From positions 183,511 to 247,510 of the forward strand of contig CANLZY010000001.1 of NCBI GenBank assembly GCA_947495685.1: a DNA stretch of 64,000 nt, read 5' to 3'. The notes under the pieces were generated by a model. It saw nothing but the letters and a program-made list of their open reading frames with translations, searched no databases and was not told the DNA's origin. This DNA comes from an uncultured Tropicimonas sp. Lineage in GTDB: Bacteria > Pseudomonadota > Alphaproteobacteria > Rhodobacterales > Rhodobacteraceae. Shown here in pieces: positions 48,652 to 57,894 of this stretch; position 1 is the stretch's first letter; each line of letters starts with the position of its first letter. The position numbers were made by a program, and so were the translations under genes.

Positions 48652-51093
48652 TCAGACCTTCACCCGCTCCGATTTCGGATCGTACATCGGCTTGAGCGAC
48701 ACCTCGGCCGCAACCCGCGTTCCGGCTACCTCGATCTCGTAGGACGATGCCAGAACCTCGGCCGGGGTTTCGCGGGTGCACGGGACATACCCCATGCCGA
48801 TGGCACCGCCCAGCGTGTGGCCATAGCTGCCCGAGGTCAGATGACCGACGACGTCGCCGTTCCGCAGAATCGGCTCGGCGTGATACAGCAGCGGCTCCGG
48901 GTCGGTCAGGCGGAACTGGAGCATCCGGCATTGCAGGCCCTCGTCGCGCTTGCGCAACACGGCATCGCGGCCGATGAACTCCGGCTTGTCCCGTTTCACC
49001 GCAAAGCCAAGACCGGCTTCCAGCACGTGATCCTCGCAGGTGATGTCATGGCCGAAGTGGCGGAACCCCTTTTCGATCCGGCAGGAATCCATCATGTGCA
49101 TACCGCACAGCTTGGCGCCCATCCCGGCCCCCGCCGCATGCAGGGTTTCAAAGACATGTCCGGCCATGTCGGATGACACGTAGACCTCCCACCCGAGTTC
49201 GCCGACATAGGTCACCCGATGCACCCGGGCCAGCGCCATGCCGATCTCGATGTCCTGCGCGGTTCCGAACGGGTTGGTCGTGTTGCTGAAATCGGCAGGT
49301 GACACCGCCTGCAACAGCGCCCGGCTGTTGGGACCCATGACCGCCAGCACCGCCTCGCCTGCGGTCACGTCGGTGATCACGACCCGCCGATCCCCGACGT
49401 GACGGCGCAGCCATGTTTCGTCCGCCAACCGCGTCGCGGCAGGGGTGACGACCAGATAGGCGGTTTCCGACAGCCGGGTGATCGTGACGTCGGCCTCGAT
49501 GCCGCCACGAGAGTTCAGGAATTGCGAATAGACGATCTTGCCCACCGGGACAGAAAAGTCGCCGCCCGCGACATGGTTGAGAAAGGCTTCTGCATCCGGT
49601 CCTTCGACGCGCAACTTGCCGAACGAGGACATGTCGTACAGACCGACATTCTCGCGAACGGCGCGGTGTTCGCGGGCTGAATTGTCGAACCAGTTCTGGC
49701 GCTTCCAGGAATAGCGGTAGTCCCGCTCCTGTCCCGCGTCGGCAAACCAGTTGGCGCGTTCCCAACCTGCCAGTTCGCCGAACACGGCACCGTGTACCTT
49801 CAGGTGCTCGTGCAAGGGCGTGCGGCGGATGCCCCGCGCCGTGGCCTTCTGGCGATAGGGGAAATGATCCGCATAGAGCAGCCCCAGTGTCTCCTTGGAA
49901 CGTTCGAACAGGTAGGTCTTGTTGCCCTGGAACGGTTGCATCCGCGAGATATCCACGTCGCCGAGGTCAAACGGTTTCTCGCCCGTCTGCATCCACTCCG
50001 CCAGCGCCATGCCAGCGCCGCCCGCTGACTGGATGCCAACCGAGTTGAACCCGGCCGCCACCCAGACATTGTCCATCTCGGGGTTCTGGCCCAGATGATA
50101 GGCGTCGTCCGGCGTGAAGCTTTCGGGACCGTTGAAGAAGGTCTGGATGCCGGCGTCGGCCAGCATCGGCATGCGGTTGATCGCCCATTCGAGGATCGGT
50201 TCGAAATGGTCGAAATCCTCTGGCAACTGGTCGAACTCGAAATTGTCGGGGATGCCCTTCATCCCCCAGGGTTTGGCGTTTGGCTCGAAGGCGCCGAGCA
50301 TCATGCTCCCGGCGTCCTCCTTGTAGTAGGCGCATTCGTCGGGCACCCGCAGCACCGGTAACTGGCTCAGGCCCGGAATCTTGTCGGAGACGATATAGAA
50401 ATGCTCGCAGGCGTGAAGGGGCACGTTGGTGCCCGCCATCCGGCCGACCTCGTGTGCCCACATGCCACCGCAGTTCACGACATGATCGCAATCGATTACG
50501 CCGACACCGTCGTCCGTTTGCCACTCCACACCGGTCACCCGGCGGCCGGATTTCCGCAAGCCGGTGACCTTCACCCGCTCCAGTACCTTTGCCCCCCGCA
50601 TCTTGGCGCCCTTGGCCAGCGCCAGCGTGATGTTCGACGGATCGCCCTGACCATCGAGCGGCAGGTAGACTCCGCCCACGACGCCGTCGCAGTTCAGGTG
50701 TTCGTACCTGGCCTTGACCTCCGTCGGGGAAATCGGTTCCACCTCTACACCAAAGGCCCGCGCCATCGATGCCTGCCGCAAGATCTCCTCGTGCCGCTCG
50801 TCGGTCAGCGCCACGGTGATCGACCCGACGCGCTTGAAGCCGGTGGACATGCCGGTCTCGGCTTCGAGGTTGCCATAGAGCTCCTGGCTGTATTTCGCCA
50901 ACCGGGTCATGTTCTGCGTCGCCCGTAACTGTGCGATCAACCCGGCGGCGTGCCAGGTGGTGCCCGAGCAGAGTTGCTTGCGCTCCAGCAGGACGACGTC
51001 CGTCCAGCCCAGCTTTGTCAGGTGATAGGCAACCGAACAGCCGACGACACCGCCGCCGATGATGACCACGCGGGCCCTTGAGGGGATCTCCAT
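48652..51093 (-). CDS. FAD-dependent oxidoreductase-GcvT fusion (dimethylglycine/sarcosine dehydrogenase-like)
   Basis: 813 residues. FAD loop ARVVIIGGGVVGCSVAYHL, then SGTTWHAAGL with His48 at the position used for covalent FAD in mammalian dimethylglycine dehydrogenase. The DAO domain runs to about 390. The C-terminal half is GcvT-like and should bind tetrahydrofolate: RENVGLYDMSSFGKLRVEGP, VTYVGELGWEVYVSSDMA, IEKGFRHFGHDITCEDHVLE. It ends PMYDPKSERVKV as in the vertebrate enzymes. It probably oxidises an N-methyl amine and passes the one-carbon unit to tetrahydrofolate. The ATG at 51093 follows AAAGGAG. Last gene of the five-gene operon. Confidence 0.9.
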   Translation of the reverse strand: MEIPSRARVVIIGGGVVGCSVAYHLTKLGWTDVVLLERKQLCSGTTWHAAGLIAQLRATQNMTRLAKYSQELYGNLEAETGMSTGFKRVGSITVALTDERHEEILRQASMARAFGVEVEPISPTEVKARYEHLNCDGVVGGVYLPLDGQGDPSNITLALAKGAKMRGAKVLERVKVTGLRKSGRRVTGVEWQTDDGVGVIDCDHVVNCGGMWAHEVGRMAGTNVPLHACEHFYIVSDKIPGLSQLPVLRVPDECAYYKEDAGSMMLGAFEPNAKPWGMKGIPDNFEFDQLPEDFDHFEPILEWAINRMPMLADAGIQTFFNGPESFTPDDAYHLGQNPEMDNVWVAAGFNSVGIQSAGGAGMALAEWMQTGEKPFDLGDVDISRMQPFQGNKTYLFERSKETLGLLYADHFPYRQKATARGIRRTPLHEHLKVHGAVFGELAGWERANWFADAGQERDYRYSWKRQNWFDNSAREHRAVRENVGLYDMSSFGKLRVEGPDAEAFLNHVAGGDFSVPVGKIVYSQFLNSRGGIEADVTITRLSETAYLVVTPAATRLADETWLRRHVGDRRVVITDVTAGEAVLAVMGPNSRALLQAVSPADFSNTTNPFGTAQDIEIGMALARVHRVTYVGELGWEVYVSSDMAGHVFETLHAAGAGMGAKLCGMHMMDSCRIEKGFRHFGHDITCEDHVLEAGLGFAVKRDKPEFIGRDAVLRKRDEGLQCRMLQFRLTDPEPLLYHAEPILRNGDVVGHLTSGSYGHTLGGAIGMGYVPCTRETPAEVLASSYEIEVAGTRVAAEVSLKPMYDPKSERVKV

Positions 51094-51127
51094 CGTGTAC
51101 GTACTCCTTTGACGGCCCCGGCGGGCC

Positions 51128-52024
51128 TCAGATGATCCGGTGGTCGGCCGCGCGCAGGCGCGCAGCCAGTTCTGCAATGTGGTCGGGGCCAACCTCGCAG
51201 CAGCCGCCGACGATGGTGGCTCCCTGATCGACCCAGCCCATGGCGAAGTCGGCATAGGCCGCCGGGCTCAGGTCTGTGCGGGCTTGCAGGGCGTCCACGG
51301 TCGGCTTTTCGTCCAGGAACCCTTCGGTGATCCCGGTGAATCCGTTGGCATAGGCGCCGAACGGGCGGCCGAACCCTGACAGGATGTCGAGCGCGGCGGC
51401 GATGGCCTCGGGGCGGGAGCAGTTGACCAGAACCGCATCTGGTTGGTGCCGCTCCACCAGTGGCGCGAGCGCGCCCACCGGTTCGCCGGACCGCAGGCGC
51501 GTGCCGTCGTCATCCATGACCGTGATGGACAGCCAGACAGGCAGGCCAAGGCCACAGGTCGCCCGCAACGCGCCATCGGCCTGATCGACAGACGCCATGG
51601 ATTCGATCAGGAACAGGTCGATGCGGCCCAGCAACTGTGCGACCGGTTGCGCATAGAGCCGTTCGGCCTCCTCGGCGGGCGGGCAAAGGTCGGGCCGGTA
51701 GGTGGCCATCAATGGGCCGAGTGCCCCGGCGACCCGCCCGGCCCCGTGAGCGTCACGGGCCGCACAGGCCGCGTCCACCGCTGCGCAGGCCAGTGCCGCG
51801 AAGTGTTCCTCCAGTGCAGTGCCGACCAGCCGGTCTGGCAGGACGCAATAGGTATTGGTCGTTGCAACCGTCGCCCCGGCGCTGAAATAGGCGTCGTGCA
51901 CCGCTTGCACCAGACCGGGGTGGTCCAGCATGACCTGTGTCGACCACAACGGCGTCGGCTTGTCCCCGGAGCGTTTCACCAACTCCTGCCCGATCGAGCC
52001 ATCCAGGAGGGTTATGTCAGTCAT
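51128..52024 (-). CDS. Homocysteine S-methyltransferase family protein (betaine-homocysteine methyltransferase-like)
   Basis: 298 residues, TIM barrel. Zinc ligands are where expected: VLVNCSRPEAIAAALD (first Cys) and IVGGCCEVGPDHIAELA (Cys-Cys pair). Start TLLDGSIGQELVKRSG and FSAGATVATTNTYCVLPDRL fit the family. It moves a methyl group from a donor such as glycine betaine, dimethylsulfoniopropionate or S-methylmethionine to homocysteine. The operon context favours a betaine-type donor; MmuM-type is the alternative. Spacing: 24 bases to mttB and 34 to the following flavoprotein. Confidence 0.87.
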   Translation of the reverse strand: MTDITLLDGSIGQELVKRSGDKPTPLWSTQVMLDHPGLVQAVHDAYFSAGATVATTNTYCVLPDRLVGTALEEHFAALACAAVDAACAARDAHGAGRVAGALGPLMATYRPDLCPPAEEAERLYAQPVAQLLGRIDLFLIESMASVDQADGALRATCGLGLPVWLSITVMDDDGTRLRSGEPVGALAPLVERHQPDAVLVNCSRPEAIAAALDILSGFGRPFGAYANGFTGITEGFLDEKPTVDALQARTDLSPAAYADFAMGWVDQGATIVGGCCEVGPDHIAELAARLRAADHRII

Positions 52025-52048
52025 GTGGGTCTCCGAGTGAGGTCCGGG

Positions 52049-53599
52049 TCATGCTTGCCGCAAGGGACGCAGGTTGAACTTGGACCGCAGCCGACGGTCG
52101 ATTTCCGGGTCGATCTGGTGCGGCCCCCGGTCTAGGATGTCCTGCTTTCGCGCGCGCGCCTTGTCAATCAGGTCCGGCTTGCCGCGTTCCTCCCATTCCT
52201 TGGGCGAAGAACGGTCGGCGATGTCGGGATAGATGTATTCGGTCTGCATGAGTTTCAGCGTCTGGTCGTGACCAAGGTAATGTCCCGGGCCGTCGAGGAT
52301 CACCGATTTCATCACGTCGAGCGAGATGAACTCGTCCGCCACATCCACGCCGCGCACGCAGCGCTGGACCTGGCCCAGCATGTCGTTTCCCAGGACCAGC
52401 GATTCCAGGCAGAACCCCATCAGCGAGGCATGCATGCCGACGGATTCGTAGATCATGTTCAGCCCTGACAGACCAGCCATCACGTTGCTGATCGCCTGTT
52501 CCCAACCGGCCTGCATGTTCGGCAGCTTGGCGTCCGCGATCCCGGCGGCGGCGCCACCGGGCAGGCCATAGTGCTGGTGCATCTGGGCGCAGGAGGCCGT
52601 CAGAAGTGCCTGTTCGCCCGACCCGCCCGACATCGCCCCCGTCCGCAGGTCGCTGACAAAGGGCCAGGTGCCGAAGACTGCCGGATGTCCGGGGGCCATC
52701 GCGTTGACATAGACGACACCGGCCAGGCATTCGGCCACGGCTTGCACCACCGCTGTTGCAATGGGGGCAGGGGCGGTGGCGCCGGCCTGACCGGCCGACA
52801 GCAACAGTACCGGCATTCCGGCGCGAATGCAGGCCTCCATCACCTCGCAACTTTCCTCGGCAAAGGTCATTGGGGGTACGACAAAGCAGTTGGAATTGCT
52901 GACAAAGGGCCGCTCGCGCCACGCGGCCTCGCCGCCCGCGATCTGGTGCAGCATTTCGATACAGGCGGGAATGTTGGCTGCCTCGGTGAACGAGGTTCCG
53001 ATGTGTTTCGTGGTGCCCGCGCAGGCCCCGTAGAGCGTGTGAAGATCCAGCTCTGCATTGTCGGTGAACTCGCGGCAAACCACGGGGCGTTGGAAAAAGT
53101 GGACGTTGTCGAGCGCTTGCACCAGCCGGGCGGCATCGTAGAGATCCTGCAGGTTGGGCTCTCGATAGGAGTTGGACTCGAGATCCACCATGTGCACGGC
53201 AGCTCCCGCGGTGCCGTAGTGGGTATTGGTGCCCGACAGGGTCATGTCATGGCCCGGGTCGCGGCCAAACAGGGTGATGTTGCGGGCAGCCTTGGCCAGC
53301 ATGTCCTCGACCAGAGCCCGTGGAAAGCGGATGCGCCCATCGTCGCCCTGAACGGCGCCCGCGTCGGTCAGGATCCGCGCTGCAGACGGCGTCGCCTTGG
53401 CAAAACCAATCTGTTCCAATGCATCCAGCGCGGCATCGTTCAGCCGCAGGACGTCGTGGTCGGACAGCGGTTTGTACTGCCCTCCCGGCATGCCGGGGCG
53501 AACCGGGCGAACGGCGGCATCCAGTGGTCTGGAACGTGCCGCTGTCCGGGCGGCACGCCCACCGGACCGGCGGCGGGGTTTCATGTCTTGATCAGGCAT
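52049..53599 (-). CDS. Non-pyrrolysine trimethylamine methyltransferase (MttB) family protein
   Basis: 516 residues. MttB-family barrel: PLSDHDVLRLNDAALDALEQ at the N-terminus, FPRALVEDMLAKAARNITLF, YGTAGAAVHMVDLESNSY and AECLAGVVYVNAMAPGHPAV near the active site. The gene is read through without an in-frame TAG, so the pyrrolysine of true MttB is absent and the protein belongs to the non-Pyl group that includes glycine betaine methyltransferase (MtgB). No corrinoid protein gene is nearby. A basic N-terminal tail (KPRRRSGGRAARTAARSR) is unusual. ATG at 53599 has GAAGGA upstream; a second ATG is five codons on. Confidence 0.9.
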   Translation of the reverse strand: MPDQDMKPRRRSGGRAARTAARSRPLDAAVRPVRPGMPGGQYKPLSDHDVLRLNDAALDALEQIGFAKATPSAARILTDAGAVQGDDGRIRFPRALVEDMLAKAARNITLFGRDPGHDMTLSGTNTHYGTAGAAVHMVDLESNSYREPNLQDLYDAARLVQALDNVHFFQRPVVCREFTDNAELDLHTLYGACAGTTKHIGTSFTEAANIPACIEMLHQIAGGEAAWRERPFVSNSNCFVVPPMTFAEESCEVMEACIRAGMPVLLLSAGQAGATAPAPIATAVVQAVAECLAGVVYVNAMAPGHPAVFGTWPFVSDLRTGAMSGGSGEQALLTASCAQMHQHYGLPGGAAAGIADAKLPNMQAGWEQAISNVMAGLSGLNMIYESVGMHASLMGFCLESLVLGNDMLGQVQRCVRGVDVADEFISLDVMKSVILDGPGHYLGHDQTLKLMQTEYIYPDIADRSSPKEWEERGKPDLIDKARARKQDILDRGPHQIDPEIDRRLRSKFNLRPLRQA

Positions 53600-53643
53600 G
53601 GGTCCGTCCTTCGCGCTAGAGGAGGAGTTGAGGGCCGTCCGGA

Positions 53644-56085
53644 TCAGGCCCGCAGGCGGGCGTTGTCCGGATCCCAAAGGGGCTCGTCAGGCTGTACGGT
53701 GGCCGTGTGGCGGGTCCCGAAGATTTCGACCTCCAGCGCGGTCCCCGGTTCGGCCAGATCGGCCCGAACCATCGCCAACGCAATGGAGGCATCCACCCGG
53801 TGGCCCCAGCCACCCGAGGTCGTTTCGCCCACCACTGTGTCGCCGTGCCAGACGGTCGACATGTAGGGCGCGTCGTAGTCGCCGGCCTCGACGAGCAAGG
53901 TGGCGAACCGCTTGGTCACCCCGCGCTGTTTCTCGGCCAGAAGCGCCGCCTTGCCGGGGAAATCCTGCGGCTTGTCGAACCTGACGAACCGCTCCAGCCC
54001 GCCTTCAAGCAGCGAGTAATCGGTGGACAGATCGCCCTTCCAGGCGCGGTAGCCCTTTTCCAGCCGCAGCGAGTCCAGTGCGAACATGCCGAAGGGCTTT
54101 GCGCCTGCTGCCAGGACGGCATCGTAGATTGCCGGCATGTCGGCATTCGCGGCGTGGATCTCCCACCCCAGTTCACCGGCAAAGGAGACACGCGCCAGCG
54201 CGGCATCGCAGCCCGCGACCTTTGCTGGCTGGTGCGACAGCCATGGCAGGCTCAGGTCTGCCTCGGCAATTGTCTGAAACAGCGCGCGCGATTCCGGCCC
54301 GGTCACGATCAGGGTGGAAAATTCCGTCGTGTGGTCGGTCAGCGTCAGACCCGCCGGAAGGTTGGTCATCAGGTGTTCGAAATCATGCCATTGGGCGCTC
54401 GCCGCGGTGATGAGCGTAAAGACATCCTCGGCGTGCCGCATGATCGACATTTCGGTCAGGATGCGGCCTCGGGTGTCGGGGAAATAGCCCAGCGTCATGC
54501 GCCCGACCTTGCAGAGGCTTCCGGCAACCATCCCGCGCAGCCACTCCGCGGCGCCGTCGCCCGACAGGTTGAACCGGGAAAACCCCGGCAGGTCGAGCAC
54601 CCCGACATTGTCGCGTACCGCAGCGCATTCCTCGCGAATGCGCTGCTCCCACGGGCCGGAGCGGCTCCAGGTCTGAGTGGCGTCCTCGGAGGTGTCGTCA
54701 CCGGGTTGCGCAAACCAGTTGGCCCGCTCCCAGCCGTTGTAGCTGCCCATCTGGCCGCCGAGGGCGCGAACCTTGGCATCCACTGGCGACACCTTGCGAT
54801 TGCGCCCGGCGGGCCAGGCGTGGTGGGGGAAATGCATGGCGTATTCGTGGCCATAGATCTCCATCGCCTTGTCGATGCAGTATTGGGGATCGGTATAGTC
54901 CGTGTAGCGGCGCGGGTCGCAGGCCCACATGTCCCATTCGGTCTGTCCTTGCGTGATCCATTCGGCGGCCACCTTGCCTGCGCCGCCGCCTTGGGCGATG
55001 CCGAAGGTAAAGGAATGCGCCTCGAAGGCATTGGGAACGCCGGGCATCGGGCCGATCATCGGGTTGCCATCCGGCGCATAGGGGATCGGACCGTTGATGT
55101 TGCGCGCCACCCCTTGGGTGCCAAGCAACGGCACCCGGGCCATCGCGTCCTCGATATGCCATTCGAGGCGATCGAGATCGTCGGGATAGAGCTGAAACGA
55201 GAAATCCTCCGGGAAGGGGTCGTCGTTGGAGATCCAGTGCGCCCTGCAATTGCCTTCGTAGGGGCCGAGGTTCAGTCCGGCCTTGTCCTGCCGCAGGTAG
55301 TAGGAGCTGTCCACGTCCCGCAGGATCGGCAGCTTGCGGCCTTCCTTTGCGGTCCAGGCGGCAAGCTCGGGGATCTCTTCGGTCAGGAAATACTGATGCG
55401 ACATGACGATGGCCGGGACGGGCCGTCCGCCGTAGGGCAGGAACCATTCGCCGACCCTGGGAGCATAATACCCGGCAGCGTTGACGACGATTTCGCAACG
55501 CACGTCGCCTGTGTCGGTGTGAACGATCCATTCGCCATTGTCGCGGCTGACACCGGTGGCCGGAGTGAACCGGGCGATCTGAGCGCCCATGTCCCGTGCG
55601 CCCTTTGCCAGCGCCTGCGTCAGCTGCGCAGGGTCCATGTCGCCGTCCAGCGGATCCCACAGGCCGCCCATCAGGTCATGGGTCTCCATGAACGGATGGT
55701 GCTGTTGCAGCTCTTCGGGGGTGCAGATGTCCAGTTGCATGCCCTGGTACCGACCCATGCCGGCGACGCGTTCGAATTCCAGCATCCGATTGACGCTGTG
55801 GGCCAGCCGGACGGACCCGGTGACGTGGTAGTTCATCGGATAATCGACCTCGTCGCCGAGCCGTCGATACAGATCCAGCGAATAGCGCTGCATGTTCATG
55901 ACCGCCCAACTGGCCGAGAAGCTGGGGCAGTTGCCCGCCGCGTGCCAGGTCGAGCCTGCCGTCAGTTCGTTCTTTTCCAACAGAAGGCAATCTGTCCAGC
56001 CGGCCTTGGCCAGGTGGTACAGTGTGGAGACGCCGACGACGCCGCCGCCGATGATGACAACACGGGCTGTGGAGGGAAGGGACAT
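53644..56085 (-). CDS. FAD-dependent oxidoreductase-GcvT fusion, second copy
   Basis: 813 residues, the same length as the paralogue at 48652. The N-terminal FAD part is close (ARVVIIGGGVVGVSTLYHL, AGSTWHAAGN with His48 again). The GcvT half has VRDNVGVLDLPGFSRFNLSG, VSFAGELGWEIHAANADM and LEKGYRAWKGDLSTDYSLLE. It ends EPLWDPDNARLRA rather than PMYDPKSERVKV. It likely acts on a different N-methyl intermediate; by analogy one enzyme may take dimethylglycine and the other sarcosine. The gap to mttB is 44 bases. Confidence 0.89.
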   Translation of the reverse strand: MSLPSTARVVIIGGGVVGVSTLYHLAKAGWTDCLLLEKNELTAGSTWHAAGNCPSFSASWAVMNMQRYSLDLYRRLGDEVDYPMNYHVTGSVRLAHSVNRMLEFERVAGMGRYQGMQLDICTPEELQQHHPFMETHDLMGGLWDPLDGDMDPAQLTQALAKGARDMGAQIARFTPATGVSRDNGEWIVHTDTGDVRCEIVVNAAGYYAPRVGEWFLPYGGRPVPAIVMSHQYFLTEEIPELAAWTAKEGRKLPILRDVDSSYYLRQDKAGLNLGPYEGNCRAHWISNDDPFPEDFSFQLYPDDLDRLEWHIEDAMARVPLLGTQGVARNINGPIPYAPDGNPMIGPMPGVPNAFEAHSFTFGIAQGGGAGKVAAEWITQGQTEWDMWACDPRRYTDYTDPQYCIDKAMEIYGHEYAMHFPHHAWPAGRNRKVSPVDAKVRALGGQMGSYNGWERANWFAQPGDDTSEDATQTWSRSGPWEQRIREECAAVRDNVGVLDLPGFSRFNLSGDGAAEWLRGMVAGSLCKVGRMTLGYFPDTRGRILTEMSIMRHAEDVFTLITAASAQWHDFEHLMTNLPAGLTLTDHTTEFSTLIVTGPESRALFQTIAEADLSLPWLSHQPAKVAGCDAALARVSFAGELGWEIHAANADMPAIYDAVLAAGAKPFGMFALDSLRLEKGYRAWKGDLSTDYSLLEGGLERFVRFDKPQDFPGKAALLAEKQRGVTKRFATLLVEAGDYDAPYMSTVWHGDTVVGETTSGGWGHRVDASIALAMVRADLAEPGTALEVEIFGTRHTATVQPDEPLWDPDNARLRA

Positions 56086-56122
56086 GGACGGTTCCTTGCT
56101 GTGCGGCTTGGGGGGGGCGGTG

Positions 56123-56674
56123 TCAGTAGACAGGGGGCGAGATCACCCAGATGGCGATTGCGGGATCGGAATAGGGGTTGGACCAACGGTAGGATTGGTC
56201 GCGAATGCGGAAACTGTCCCCGGCGGAGACGGTGAATGGCGTTTCATCGAGCCAGATATCCAGCTTTCCGGAGAGCAGATAGGCGACCTCCTGTGTGGGG
56301 CGCGCGATCGGTCGGGTCCGTTCGGCCCCGGGCTGGAAGGTGGAGTGGATCACCTCGAAACTGTCGGTCAGATCGGGCGAGATCAGGGTCTCGACCAGCC
56401 CCTTGTCGTGTTCGCCCATCACCCGCCGTGCGCTGGCCCGGACGATCCGTCCCGTTTCCGCCGCGGGTGCCTTGGCGTTTCCGAACAGCAGCGACAAAGG
56501 CACTCCGAGAATGTCCGCGATCTCGCGAAGGTCGGACATGCGCGGGGTCGAGATGTCGCGTTCAACCTGGGAGAGCCAGCCAACCGAACGGTCCAGACGC
56601 GTCGCGAGATCCTCCAGCGTCATCTTGCGGGAGGTGCGGAGTGCGCGAAGGTCCTTGCCCAAGGTGTCGGTCAT
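56123..56674 (-). CDS. XRE-family transcriptional regulator with cupin domain
   Basis: 183 residues. Helix-turn-helix: LGKDLRALRTSRKMTLEDLA, LDRSVGWLSQVERDISTPRM. C-terminal cupin (FQPGAERTRPIARPTQEVAY, LSGKLDIWLDETPFTVSAGD, then SFRIRDQSYRW), probably the effector-binding part. ATG at 56674 starts MTDTLGKDLRAL; an open extension upstream passes through the operator. Two inverted repeats of like geometry lie 18-75 bases upstream, so it probably regulates itself and, by readthrough, the four catabolic genes below. Confidence 0.9.
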   Translation of the reverse strand: MTDTLGKDLRALRTSRKMTLEDLATRLDRSVGWLSQVERDISTPRMSDLREIADILGVPLSLLFGNAKAPAAETGRIVRASARRVMGEHDKGLVETLISPDLTDSFEVIHSTFQPGAERTRPIARPTQEVAYLLSGKLDIWLDETPFTVSAGDSFRIRDQSYRWSNPYSDPAIAIWVISPPVY

Positions 56675-56691
56675 TGTGACTCGAAATGTTC

Positions 56692-56749
56692 GTGAAATTA
56701 CTGGACGAGATTTCACCGCGAGTCGTGAAAAAGTCAAAGCAAATTTCAC
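56692..56749. promoter_or_regulatory. Tandem 25-bp inverted repeats upstream of the XRE regulator
   Basis: Two near-identical dyads: GTGAAAT-N11-ATTTCAC at 56692-56716 and GTGAAAA-N11-ATTTCAC at 56725-56749. Arms of seven bases, 11-base spacers, and centres 33 bases apart (about three helix turns). Placed 18 bases before the regulator ATG, they look like paired dimer sites on one face of the DNA. I infer autoregulation by the XRE protein. Confidence 0.75.
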
Positions 56750-56825
56750 TTGCCCGACAGAAAAGGATAGCCTGTTGGCGCGGTCTGCCTCCGACGGGAG
56801 TATTTCAGGACTGAAGAATCAGAGG

Positions 56826-57845
56826 TCAGCCGACCAGTTTGACGCCCGCCAGGATGAACCCGGCGATGAAGACCGTTTCGATGACGATCAAGGCTATGGC
56901 GCGGCCACCGACATCCAGAACCTGTTTCAGGTGGGTCTTCATGCCGACGGCGGCGATGGCGGTCAGCAGAAGCCAGCGTGAGGCCTGGCTGAGGAAATCG
57001 GCCAGCACGACCGGGATCAGGTGAAAGGAATTGAGGGTGGCCAACAGGAGAAATCCAAGCACGAAGCCCGGCAACAACGGCGGCTGTTTGCCATCCGCCG
57101 GGGCCTCGGCAAAGCTGCGGATGAGCAGAGACGCGATCAGCACGACCGGGGCCAGCATCGAGACGCGGATGAGTTTGACGAGGGTCGCCGTGTCGCCGGT
57201 GGTTTCGGAGATCGAGAAACCGGCGCCGACGACCTGTGCGACGTCATGGATGGTGCCGCCCAGAAAGACGCCGCCCTGTCGCTCGTCCAGGCCAATGGTG
57301 TTCACCAGGATCGGGTAGAGGACCATCGCGATGGTGGACAGAACGGTGACGCCAAGAACGGTAAAGATCAGGCGCTCTTCGGACCGGTCGTCCTTTGGCA
57401 GAATGGCGGAAATCGCCATTGCTGCAGAGGCGCCGCAGATCGCGACGGAGCCAGCGGTCAGCAGGGCAAATCGCCAGCGGTGGCCAAAGATCCGGGCGAT
57501 GGCCAGCCCGAAACCGATGGTTGCGAGCACGCCCAGAACCACAAGGCCGATCAGTTGTGGACCAAGATCGGCCATCAGATCCACCGAGATTCGCACACCG
57601 AGCAGCGCGACGCCAAGGCGCAGCAGGCTCTTGGCAGAGAATGCGATGCCGTCGACATTCACCCCCTCCTCGCCAAGGAAGTTCACCGCGATTCCGAGCA
57701 GCAGCGCCAACAACATGGCAGGGGTGGCGTAATGGTCGGCGAGGAACTGGGCCGTGATCGCCACGAGGGCCGACACGGCAATTCCGGGCAGCAGCGGTTG
57801 CCCTTGGGCCCGCAAGCGGCCCAGCGAGGGGAACGTCTTTGCCAT
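56826..57845 (-). CDS. tauZ: YeiH/TauZ-family putative sulfur-anion exporter
   Basis: 339 residues with about ten membrane segments of the YeiH (UPF0324) family: LLALLLGIAVNFLGEEGVNV, FSAKSLLRLGVALLGVRISV, CGASAAMAISAILPKDDRSE, GGTIHDVAQVVGAGFSISET and LLLTAIAAVGMKTHLKQVLD. In taurine clusters such proteins (TauZ, SuyZ) are the proposed sulfate/sulfite exporters. Placed 49 bases after xsc in the same direction, it should share the xsc transcript. The gene name follows context; family is more certain than substrate. Confidence 0.85.
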   Translation of the reverse strand: MAKTFPSLGRLRAQGQPLLPGIAVSALVAITAQFLADHYATPAMLLALLLGIAVNFLGEEGVNVDGIAFSAKSLLRLGVALLGVRISVDLMADLGPQLIGLVVLGVLATIGFGLAIARIFGHRWRFALLTAGSVAICGASAAMAISAILPKDDRSEERLIFTVLGVTVLSTIAMVLYPILVNTIGLDERQGGVFLGGTIHDVAQVVGAGFSISETTGDTATLVKLIRVSMLAPVVLIASLLIRSFAEAPADGKQPPLLPGFVLGFLLLATLNSFHLIPVVLADFLSQASRWLLLTAIAAVGMKTHLKQVLDVGGRAIALIVIETVFIAGFILAGVKLVG

Positions 57846-57894
57846 CGAAGAATCCGGTGGGGGCGCCCGGTCGCAAGGACCGGGCGCGATGGGA

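Noticed and set aside
52049..53599. Pyrrolysine-containing MttB
   Set aside because: The frame is open throughout with no in-frame TAG, so it is a non-pyrrolysine homologue.
53707..56235. 842-codon plus-strand frame opposite the second flavoprotein
   Set aside because: Antisense shadow of a well-supported flavoprotein-GcvT gene.
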